This document shows, piece by piece, positions 13,907 to 20,223 of a stretch of DNA of 20,223 nt. Each line of letters begins with the position of its first letter. Position 1 is the first letter of the stretch. Source of the DNA: Aquifex aeolicus. GTDB taxonomy: Bacteria > Aquificota > Aquificia > Aquificales > Aquificaceae. Position numbers and translations under genes: made by a program. The stretch covers positions 1 to 20,223 of the forward strand of contig DQTK01000144.1 of the NCBI GenBank assembly GCA_015662815.1, read 5' to 3'. A model generated the notes under the pieces. The model made no database searches. It was not told the DNA's origin and worked only from the letters and a program-made list of their open reading frames with translations.

Positions 13907-14437
13907 ATGTTTACCCTAGACCTTAAAGAAATCTTTAAGATATCCGACAGATTTAAAGGTTCTTATACTTTACAGCCTTCGGATGTGAAGTTGCCTCCTG
14001 ATATTGGAGAGATAAGGAAACCTGTGAAAGTAAACCTTGAGATAACAAAAGATAAAGACGGATACAAGTTGAAACTCAAGATAGAAGGATATGTAGAGCT
14101 TGAATGTAGCAGATGTCTTGAAATTTACGAGAAGGATATTTCCCAGGAAAAGACTAAACTTCTACGGAATACTCTGAAAGGTGAAGGGGTTTTAATGCTC
14201 AAACCAAAAGACCTGGAAGTTACATTTATGGAAGAACCTGACAAAGTTAGCATTACAGATTTGGTAAGAGAAGAAATTATTCTAAGCATCCCTATGAAAC
14301 CTTTGTGCAATCCCAACTGCAGGGGTATTCCCGGTTATGATGTGGAATTCGAGGATGAAACCGAAAGAAAAATCGGGAAAAAAGAAAGCTCTTTTGCTAT
14401 ACTTAAAAATTTGTTAACCCCGAAAGGAGGTAAGTAA
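13907..14437 (+). CDS. yceD: YceD / DUF177 family protein
   Basis: A 176-aa YceD (DUF177) protein. These small proteins are encoded directly before rpmF across bacteria and have been linked to 23S rRNA or ribosome metabolism. The diagnostic cysteines are present: C-x2-C in LECSRCLE and the later pair in PMKPLCNPNCRGI, plus the central DLVREEIILSIPM segment. The start is supported by GAGAGGT at 13893-13899, seven bases before the ATG. Its TAA stop shares one base with the rpmF ATG (TAATG), and the rpmF Shine-Dalgarno is inside its last codons, so the two are coupled. Confidence 0.9.
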   Translation: MFTLDLKEIFKISDRFKGSYTLQPSDVKLPPDIGEIRKPVKVNLEITKDKDGYKLKLKIEGYVELECSRCLEIYEKDISQEKTKLLRNTLKGEGVLMLKPKDLEVTFMEEPDKVSITDLVREEIILSIPMKPLCNPNCRGIPGYDVEFEDETERKIGKKESSFAILKNLLTPKGGK

Positions 14438-14628
14438 TGGCAGTCCCAAAGGCAAAAACTTCTAAATGGAGAAGGAATCGAAGAAGGGCACAAAACTTTT
14501 TTAATAAATTCAAAAAGAGCCTTCCTTCTTTAGCTGTGTGTTCAAACTGTGGAGAGAGAATTATACCCCATAGGGTTTGTCCTTACTGCGGGTACTATAA
14601 GGGTAGAGAGGTAATAGATACAGAGTAA
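14437..14628 (+). CDS. rpmF: 50S ribosomal protein L32
   Basis: A 63-aa L32 with the canonical start MAVPKAKTSKWRRNRRRAQ and a C-terminal zinc ribbon of two CxxC pairs (CSNCG and CPYCGYY). It has the strongest ribosome-binding site in the window, AAAGGAGGT at 14423-14431. It sits in the widely conserved order yceD-rpmF-plsX-fabH, with one-base TAATG overlaps on both sides. Confidence 0.97.
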   Translation: MAVPKAKTSKWRRNRRRAQNFFNKFKKSLPSLAVCSNCGERIIPHRVCPYCGYYKGREVIDTE

Positions 14629-15641
14629 TGTTAAGAATAGCGGTAGATTGTATGGGGGGTGATTATGCCCCTCTTGAAATAGTAAAAGGGTGTATTCTTG
14701 CGACTAAAGAATTAGGTTATAAGATTTATTTGGTAGGAGATAAAAATCAGATATCGCGAATCCTTGAAACTTCAGGGGAAGGAGAAAATCCTTTGTTGGA
14801 GATAGTACACGCCGAAGAAAAAATAGAAATGAACGAACCTCCCTCAAACGTTCTTCGGAAAAAGAACTCATCCCTTTACGTCGCTGCAATGCTTGTAAGA
14901 AAGGGAGAAGCAGATGGTCTCGTTTCCGCGGGTAATACCGGGGCTGTTCTCGCAGTAGGTAAATTTATAGTCGGTGCAGAAGAAGAAGTAGAGAGACCGG
15001 CGATAGGTGTAGCACTTCCTAACCCTAAAGGAAAAACCGTTTTGATAGATGTAGGAGCAAATGTAGACTGCAAGCCCAGACACTTAGTCCAATTTGCGGT
15101 AATGGGGCATACTTATGCTCAGGAAATGTTGGGTATAAAAAATCCGAGAGTAGGGATACTGAGCATAGGAGAAGAGGAAGGAAAAGGTAACGAACTGGTA
15201 AAGGAAACTTATCCGATTTTGAAAAACACAAAGCTAAACTTTAAAGGGAATGCTGAAGGGCGGGATATTTACTCGGGGACCTTTGACGTAATAGTTTGTG
15301 ATGGTTTTGTCGGAAATGTGATTCTTAAAGCAAGTGAAAGTTTAGGATTTGCAGTTGTCCATTTGATAAAAGAAGAGATAAAAAAGAACTGGCTTGCAAA
15401 ACTCGGAGCTTTGCTTATGATGCCTGCACTTAATAATTTCAGGAAAAAAGCTGATTTTGCTGAGTACGGAGGAATACCCCTTCTTGGTGCTAAGAAGCCC
15501 GTTATTATTACTCACGGTAGGGCTAATGCAAAAGCTATAAAAAATGCAGTAAGAGTAGCCGGAGAATTTTTAAATACCAGTTTCAATAAAAAGCTCGTTG
15601 AAAATCTTAAAGCACTTATCCCTGAAGGAGCTAAGGTATAA
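14628..15641 (+). CDS. plsX: Phosphate acyltransferase PlsX
   Basis: A 337-aa PlsX, which converts acyl-ACP to acyl-phosphate for phosphatidic acid synthesis at the membrane surface. Family blocks are visible: AVDCMGGDYAPLEIVKG at the N-terminus, SAGNTGAVLA, RPAIGVALPN, LIDVGANVDC, GNEGxxRD-like GNAEGRDIYSG, and VCDGFVGNVILKASES. The ATG overlaps the rpmF stop (TAATG), with only a weak purine stretch upstream, so translation is probably coupled to rpmF. Confidence 0.96.
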   Translation: MLRIAVDCMGGDYAPLEIVKGCILATKELGYKIYLVGDKNQISRILETSGEGENPLLEIVHAEEKIEMNEPPSNVLRKKNSSLYVAAMLVRKGEADGLVSAGNTGAVLAVGKFIVGAEEEVERPAIGVALPNPKGKTVLIDVGANVDCKPRHLVQFAVMGHTYAQEMLGIKNPRVGILSIGEEEGKGNELVKETYPILKNTKLNFKGNAEGRDIYSGTFDVIVCDGFVGNVILKASESLGFAVVHLIKEEIKKNWLAKLGALLMMPALNNFRKKADFAEYGGIPLLGAKKPVIITHGRANAKAIKNAVRVAGEFLNTSFNKKLVENLKALIPEGAKV

Positions 15642-16571
15642 ATGGGGACAAAGATACTAGGAACGGGGGTATATTTGCCCGAAAAAGTACTTACAAACTT
15701 TGATTTAGAGAAACTGGTTGACACTTCAGATGAATGGATTACAACGAGGACAGGGATAAAAGAAAGGAGGATAGCGGAATCCGAAACAGTAACACAGATG
15801 GCGACAGAAGCATCAATAAAGGCTCTCCGAGATGCAAATATATCTGCGGAGGAACTTGATTTAATAATCTTGGCAACGCTTACACCGGAGAAAAGGTTTC
15901 CTTCTACAGCATGCCTTGTCCAAGCTCGGATAGGAGCAAAGGGAGTTTACGCATTTGATATTTCTGCTGCCTGTAGCGGTTTTCTCTACGCCCTCGATAT
16001 AGCAGATAGCTTCATAAAATCCAGAAAAGCGGAGAAAGTATTGATAATCGGAGCAGAGAAACTTTCCGAAGCTGTCGATTGGTCTGACAGAGCCACTTGT
16101 GTGCTTTTCGGGGATGGAGCCGGTGCTGTTGTTGTGGTGAAGTCCGACGATGAAAGTGATGTAATTGCTTCCAGAATGTATTCAGAAGGAACCCTTGAAG
16201 AGCTTCTTTACGCGGATAAATGCGGATATATAAGAATGAAAGGACGGGAATTATTCAAAACTGCTGTAAGGAATATGGAGGAAGTTTGTAGAGAAGTACT
16301 TCAAAAAGCTCAGGTGAATCCCGAAGAAGTTTCTTTGGTGATACCCCATCAAGCGAATGTCAGAATAATAAATGCAATGGTTGAAAAGTTAGGTATTCCT
16401 AAGGAAAAAGTTATAGTGAATATAGATAAATACGGAAACACATCGGCAGCATCTATTCCTATAGCACTTCACGAAGCCGTAAAGGAAGGAAGAGTAAAGA
16501 GAGGAGACCTTATTTTAATGACTGCAATGGGCGGCGGACTCACGTGGGGAGCAATCCTTTTAAGATACTGA
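15642..16571 (+). CDS. fabH: 3-oxoacyl-ACP synthase III (KAS III)
   Basis: A 309-aa FabH, which condenses acetyl-CoA with malonyl-ACP to start type II fatty acid synthesis. The Cys-His-Asn triad is present: the cysteine in DISAACSGF, the histidine in VIPHQANVRI, and the asparagine in YGNTSAASIP. DEWITTRTGIKERR near residues 30-43 is also typical. The ATG directly abuts the plsX stop, with GGAG a few bases upstream. It ends the yceD-rpmF-plsX-fabH unit; no fabD, fabG or acpP follows. The last 12 bp overlap the convergent lipoate-ligase fusion gene. Confidence 0.97.
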   Translation: MGTKILGTGVYLPEKVLTNFDLEKLVDTSDEWITTRTGIKERRIAESETVTQMATEASIKALRDANISAEELDLIILATLTPEKRFPSTACLVQARIGAKGVYAFDISAACSGFLYALDIADSFIKSRKAEKVLIIGAEKLSEAVDWSDRATCVLFGDGAGAVVVVKSDDESDVIASRMYSEGTLEELLYADKCGYIRMKGRELFKTAVRNMEEVCREVLQKAQVNPEEVSLVIPHQANVRIINAMVEKLGIPKEKVIVNIDKYGNTSAASIPIALHEAVKEGRVKRGDLILMTAMGGGLTWGAILLRY

Positions 16572-18770
16572 GTATATTCCCTTGGAGTTGATTACTCTTT
16601 CTACAAACTTTTCTAATCTTTTTGCATTAACTCCTGCCAGAGAAACATCTGCATCCGGGTGACCGTACAGAGTACAAAGAGTCACTATTTTAGTACCCGT
16701 ATGTTTTCTAAGCATTCTTATGGTGAAATCCATTCTATAACAGTGAATTCCTATCATCAGCGTAACGTCGTGATTTCCATGAAGTATAGATAGATGAGGA
16801 TTTGGAGGGTCTATCTCCCTTGAAAAATCAACTTTTTTGTTCTTGGGCTTATAGTCGGGAAGGATATGGATATTTAGATTCGGAATATGCTCTTTCAACC
16901 TTTTGATTAATTTACCTTTACTTTTTGACTCTTCATTCCAAGACCAAAGAACAAGAGGACCTACTATTATTGTAGGTTTCTTTGCTCCTTGAAGAAGTTC
17001 CACAGCCTTATTTAAAGCTTCATCGAAAGATGTCTTCTCACCGTTTATGAAACCTATATCGGTGGAGGATTCCCTTACTATGGGAAGCCTCGACATATCC
17101 TCTTGAGGTCCCGGAGCCACCTTGGGAATTTTGTATCCCTCGGGTATGAATTCCTTAAGAGTATCATTCAGTACAGGTTTCTGAGCACTTTTTCTCCTTG
17201 GAATTGTATTATTTCTTTCCTTTATAGAGAGTAATTTCTCACTATCTTCAACGTAGAGGTCAAGCTCAACCTGGAACTCACCGTGATAGGCTTTTTCCTC
17301 CTCTTCAACGCCCAGGGAATAGCAAGTGATGCCTTCTATATCTATTAAAACTCCGTTTGCCCCCCAATCTTTAGCCTTCTTAAATATTTCATACCTTTTT
17401 TCATAAAATTCATAACAGCAGTGTCCTATGTAAGTGTATCCGTTTTCTCCACACCATTGAAGAACATCTCTCAACATCTCAAAGCTCGTTATAGTTATAG
17501 GAATCATTCCTCTCTCGTAAGCCATTCTGTAAAGGTCTCCTACAGTGCATCCTCCACATTCTCCACAGTCTTCCGTATACCTGTAATCACACCAGGAAGG
17601 CTTTGCACAGTAAGGAAGGAGCATAACCTTGGCTTTCTTTATATTCTCCTTTAAGCTACCTCCTATACTTCCTATTACTCTATTTAGTTTTTTTTTATCT
17701 ATCCCCAAATCCTGAGCTTCTAATTTTCTAATGGGAAACATTACAGCTTCTACGAAATCGTCCACTGTAAGGTTTACACTTTCAAAATTTTTGTTTGCAA
17801 GAAACTCCCTGATTTTTTTCTCCACTTCCTGAACAGGGGTGTGTTTCAGGTAGGCTTCCAAGTCGTATATAAGTCTCTTAGGATTTACGAAGAAGTCACC
17901 ATTTATAATTACCTGCTGAAGTACTTTCGTTTGATGGTCCACCTTTACAGAAACCCTAAAGGTTCCTCCCGGACATCTGTAAATTCCGTAAAGTATCTCA
18001 TCCCCCGTAATAGTTTTCTTTACATGATAAATCCACTCTTCGCTTCTAAAGTAATCTTTTTTCTCTTCGAGGAGCTGGAGCTCCTCTTTTGTGAGTTCTC
18101 CCCAGTAGAGTTCTATTCCGAGCTCTTCCTTCAATGCTTGTAAGATAGCATCGAAAACTTCTTCCTTTGATGGCAGTCTACCCAATTCCCTTTTTACCCA
18201 AGTTATTCTGTCTTTTGCTGACTTTATACCCTTCGATGTTAATTTTTCAACGGGGATTTGCAGGGATTTTAGCATTCTTTCCAGATTTACGTCCATAAGG
18301 ATAGTTCCCTGATAGAGGAAAGCATTACCTTCGAACACTCCCCCTGTTCCTGAGATCTTTTTTCCTTCAACCTCAATATCATTTCTCGGTCTAAAGTGAG
18401 CATTTATACCGAGTTTTTGCAATCCTTTTGCTACAGATTCGCATATAATTCTAGTAATTTCCTCGTAGGATTTATTACCGAAACTTTCTCTATCTGCAAT
18501 TATTTCCCAACCTATCTGAGTCTCATCAAAATATATAGCTCCTCCTCCCGTGATTCTTCTGTTAACGTCTATTCCTTCCCTTTGAAGGTATTCTAGCCTT
18601 ACTTCTTGTTCAACCGCTTGGTGATAACCTATTAAAACGCATTCAGGCTTAAACTGGAGGAACCTTATGGTATTGGGAATTTTCCCTTCAGATTTAAGCT
18701 CAAGAAGTATATTATCAAGGGCTATATTTTCATACGCTGGTTTTTGACCCGTATATATTACTCTCCACAT
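16560..18770 (-). CDS. Three-part fusion: LplA-type lipoate ligase + Cys-rich DUF116-like domain + CdhB-like domain
   Basis: A 736-aa protein. Residues 1-250 form a lipoate-protein ligase catalytic domain: RRITGGGAIYFDE (71-83), RNDI (129-132) and GKKISG (136-141), in which K138 matches the lipoyl-adenylate lysine. Residues 255-345 look like the LplA C-terminal accessory domain (GGTFRVSVKV, INGDFF). Residues about 370-490 resemble DUF116, with C388-x5-C394-x7-C402-x2-C405-x2-C408 and further C440, C451, C452 and C483, probably an Fe-S or metal site. After a linker, residues 596-727 (KKPTIIVGPL, DVTLMIGIHCY, VNAKRLEKFVERV) resemble the epsilon subunit CdhB of archaeal CO dehydrogenase/acetyl-CoA synthase. 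The frame is continuous, with AGGAG at 18778-18782 supporting the start. Ligase assignment is strong, DUF116 moderate, CdhB likeness tentative. The target protein is unknown; GcvH-like or LbpA-type lipoate carriers are candidates. Confidence 0.85.
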   Translation of the reverse strand: MWRVIYTGQKPAYENIALDNILLELKSEGKIPNTIRFLQFKPECVLIGYHQAVEQEVRLEYLQREGIDVNRRITGGGAIYFDETQIGWEIIADRESFGNKSYEEITRIICESVAKGLQKLGINAHFRPRNDIEVEGKKISGTGGVFEGNAFLYQGTILMDVNLERMLKSLQIPVEKLTSKGIKSAKDRITWVKRELGRLPSKEEVFDAILQALKEELGIELYWGELTKEELQLLEEKKDYFRSEEWIYHVKKTITGDEILYGIYRCPGGTFRVSVKVDHQTKVLQQVIINGDFFVNPKRLIYDLEAYLKHTPVQEVEKKIREFLANKNFESVNLTVDDFVEAVMFPIRKLEAQDLGIDKKKLNRVIGSIGGSLKENIKKAKVMLLPYCAKPSWCDYRYTEDCGECGGCTVGDLYRMAYERGMIPITITSFEMLRDVLQWCGENGYTYIGHCCYEFYEKRYEIFKKAKDWGANGVLIDIEGITCYSLGVEEEEKAYHGEFQVELDLYVEDSEKLLSIKERNNTIPRRKSAQKPVLNDTLKEFIPEGYKIPKVAPGPQEDMSRLPIVRESSTDIGFINGEKTSFDEALNKAVELLQGAKKPTIIVGPLVLWSWNEESKSKGKLIKRLKEHIPNLNIHILPDYKPKNKKVDFSREIDPPNPHLSILHGNHDVTLMIGIHCYRMDFTIRMLRKHTGTKIVTLCTLYGHPDADVSLAGVNAKRLEKFVERVINSKGIYSVS

Positions 18771-18813
18771 ATTTACACTCCTAAAAGTTATTTATTTAAA
18801 TCTCTATGAGCTT

Positions 18814-18849
18814 TTTCAAGGACCCTATAAAAAATTTTTATCATAGAAT
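18814..18849. promoter_or_regulatory. AT-rich 108-bp spacer with possible divergent promoters
   Basis: The gap 18771-18878 separates the lipoate-ligase fusion from the GlcF-like gene. On the plus strand TAGAAT (18844-18849) and, closer to the start, TAAAAT (18866-18871, seven bases before the ATG) are -10-like. On the minus strand TATGAT (18840-18845) is -10-like, and TTGAAA (18814-18819) is a 5/6 -35 match without a good -10 at the right distance. I see no RNA gene, terminator or clear operator. Confidence 0.25.
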
Positions 18850-18878
18850 AAATAAAAGCTAGTCTTAAAATTTTCTCC

Positions 18879-20066
18879 ATGGATAAGGAATTTGAATTTC
18901 CTTTAGACTTAGCCGAGAAGTGTGTTAAGTGTGGTCTTTGTAAGTCTGTATGCCCTACTTATCCCTTTAAGGAAGAAGAGGGTGCTTTCGCGAGGGGAAG
19001 ATTGGCCCTTGCAGAAATGGTGATAAAGGGAGAAATCCCTCTAACAAGGGAAGTTGTTGCTCAATGGAATGAATGTGCTATGTGCAGAAGATGCGAATGG
19101 ATTTGTCCTAATGACGTTCAATATAAGGAAATACTTACCCATGCTAGGGAACTTCAACATAAGCAAATGGGAAAGGATTTTATATCGGAGGCAGGGCTAA
19201 AAAGTTTAGAGTTTATGCAATCTAAAGTAGGAAGGATTACTCTGAAGATTGCGGGAATTTTATCTAAACCTCTGCCTAAGGAGATAAAGCTTCCCTTACC
19301 TACCGGAGGTGTTAAATTCTTTCCCAAACCCTACGGTAAACCTTTCGGCATAAGGGGAAAAACTTTTAAAGCGGAAAAAGAAAAGAAGAAACTTTTATTC
19401 TTCACAGGTTGTATGATAGATGTTTTTTACGGAAAGACTGGGGAGAGCGTTATAAAAGTTCTAAATAAGCTAGGTTATACCGTAATAGTTCCAAAGGATA
19501 TAAAGTGTTGTGGCGCTCCTCACCTTTATCACGGAAATATAGAAGCTTTTGAAAAATTAAAGGAACACAACTTAAGAGAAATGGAAAAGTACAAATACGA
19601 TGCTATTGTTGTTGCATGTCCAACATGCGGTGGTGCGTTAAAAGAAGATTACGGTAAAAGTTGGGAAGTCTTGAGCTTTACGGAAATCATAGCTAAGGAA
19701 GATGCGAAATTTAAAGGGGATGGAGAAAGTGTTACCGTTCATGTACCCTGTCACTACTATACCGCTATGAAGCTGAATCCCAACAATTTTTACCAAGCCC
19801 TTGGGAAGGTTGAAGGTGCAAAAACAATAAAAGCGGAAAAGTCTCAAAGCTGTTGCGGATTTGCAGGTCTATTTTCAATTAAGAATCCCAAACTTTCCGA
19901 AGAAATTCAGAGGGAAAAAATGCTTGATTTCAAAAAAACAGGTGCCAACTACATAGTAACAGAGTGCCCGGGTTGTGTCCTTCAACTAAGGGATGGAACA
20001 AAGAAGTTTAGAAATAATCAGGAAGTAAAACATATAGCTGATTATTTAGCAGAAAGGATAACTTAA
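18879..20066 (+). CDS. GlcF/HdrB-like iron-sulfur oxidoreductase subunit (two [4Fe-4S] motifs, two CCG domains)
   Basis: A 395-aa cytoplasmic or membrane-associated electron-transfer protein. Two ferredoxin-type motifs open it: C15-x2-C18-x2-C21-x3-C25-P and C66-x2-C69-x2-C72-x3-C76-P. Two complete CCG (cysteine-rich, HdrB-type) domains follow: C178, C210-C211, C247-x2-C250, and C291, C325-C326, C363-x2-C366, with spacings of 31/35 and 33/36 that match the family rule. This is the plan of GlcF (glycolate oxidase Fe-S subunit), GlpC and HdrD. No flavin-binding GlcD/GlcE partner is in the window, so the substrate is uncertain. The ATG lacks a Shine-Dalgarno and is seven bases after TAAAAT. It is divergent from the lipoate-ligase fusion. 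Confidence 0.88.
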   Translation: MDKEFEFPLDLAEKCVKCGLCKSVCPTYPFKEEEGAFARGRLALAEMVIKGEIPLTREVVAQWNECAMCRRCEWICPNDVQYKEILTHARELQHKQMGKDFISEAGLKSLEFMQSKVGRITLKIAGILSKPLPKEIKLPLPTGGVKFFPKPYGKPFGIRGKTFKAEKEKKKLLFFTGCMIDVFYGKTGESVIKVLNKLGYTVIVPKDIKCCGAPHLYHGNIEAFEKLKEHNLREMEKYKYDAIVVACPTCGGALKEDYGKSWEVLSFTEIIAKEDAKFKGDGESVTVHVPCHYYTAMKLNPNNFYQALGKVEGAKTIKAEKSQSCCGFAGLFSIKNPKLSEEIQREKMLDFKKTGANYIVTECPGCVLQLRDGTKKFRNNQEVKHIADYLAERIT

Positions 20067-20072
20067 GAAATA

Positions 20073-20223
20073 ATGAAGGAAGAGAAGCTGATAGAGGCTC
20101 GGAAGGTAAAAGGAAAACCAATAAGAACTTCAGTTTTGATGTTAGACTTTACCTCTCTCAGTTCTTTGTTTTTCTTTAGCCTCATTCTTATTGCTTTATC
20201 CTATTCTCTTTCAACTTGTCTGC
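20073..20223 (+). CDS. Possible start of a membrane protein, cut by the right edge
   Basis: An open frame begins with ATG six bases after the GlcF-like stop and runs off the window (50 codons visible). It encodes a charged start (MKEEKLIEARKVKGKPIRTS) followed by a hydrophobic stretch (SSLFFFSLILIALSY) that could be a membrane helix. No convincing Shine-Dalgarno is present, and the hydrophobic part could be an antisense shadow. I do not recognise a family. Confidence 0.3.
   Translation, partial: MKEEKLIEARKVKGKPIRTSVLMLDFTSLSSLFFFSLILIALSYSLSTCL

Noticed and set aside
20063..20185. Short minus-strand frame at the right edge (starts MRLKKNKELREVK)
   Set aside because: It is only about 40 codons, has a stop just upstream and an aromatic/Ser-rich tail that looks like the antisense of coding sequence. 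The evidence is too thin, though the edge makes this region uncertain.
1..20223. tRNA, rRNA, CRISPR arrays, insertion sequences or long repeats
   Set aside because: No cloverleaf, repeat-spacer pattern, transposase or terminal inverted repeats were seen; spacers between genes are all 108 bp or shorter.

Overview
The window is an unbroken stretch of core chromosome from a thermophilic bacterium of the Aquificales, probably close to Aquifex aeolicus. This rests on the AT-rich, Lys/Glu/Ile-rich coding style with many AGA/AGG and ATA codons, on near-complete gene packing, and on my recollection (not checked by search) that Aquifex ribosome recycling factor and FabH look very similar. There is no mobile element, CRISPR array, rRNA or tRNA, and no gene-free stretch longer than 300 bases. 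The longest spacers are 108 bp (18771-18878) and 97 bp (6529-6625).

Layout. About eleven transcription units alternate strictly in direction. (+) the 3' part of a DASS/SLC13 transporter, then rtcB RNA ligase. (-) A membrane-anchored diguanylate cyclase. (+) nadD, then a beta-hydroxyacid dehydrogenase of the glyoxylate/succinic-semialdehyde reductase type. (-) hypC-hypD, [NiFe]-hydrogenase maturation. (+) A solitary hydantoinase/oxoprolinase-type hyuA. (-) A tightly overlapping operon tsf-pyrH-frr, a membrane protein of unknown function, and an exported thermonuclease-fold protein. (+) A DUF501 protein followed by a frame-disrupted DUF3108-like exported protein. (-) holA. (+) The classical yceD-rpmF-plsX-fabH cluster. 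(-) A 736-residue multidomain lipoate-ligase fusion. (+) A GlcF/HdrB-like iron-sulfur protein and perhaps the start of another membrane protein at the right edge.

Most noteworthy. The 736-aa protein at 16560-18770 joins a complete LplA-type lipoate ligase (catalytic and accessory domains) to a cysteine-rich DUF116-like domain and a C-terminal domain that resembles the epsilon subunit (CdhB) of archaeal CO dehydrogenase/acetyl-CoA synthase. It is divergent from a protein with two canonical CCG (HdrB-type) domains. This suggests, as inference, a specialised lipoate or iron-sulfur assembly function, possibly tied to the lipoate-dependent Hdr-like sulfur oxidation known in Aquificales. The DUF3108-like gene is split by a -1 frame change exactly at an A_AAA_AAT heptamer.

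Regulatory architecture. Convergent gene pairs mostly overlap at their 3' ends (12, 17, 47 and 12 bp) with no recognisable intrinsic terminators. In at least four of the five divergent gaps, -10-like hexamers on the two strands overlap each other. Several first-in-unit genes lack a Shine-Dalgarno sequence and sit about 7-12 nt after such a hexamer, whereas most genes inside operons have clear Shine-Dalgarno sites. This fits short-leader or leaderless mRNAs and symmetric bidirectional promoters, but needs transcription-start mapping.
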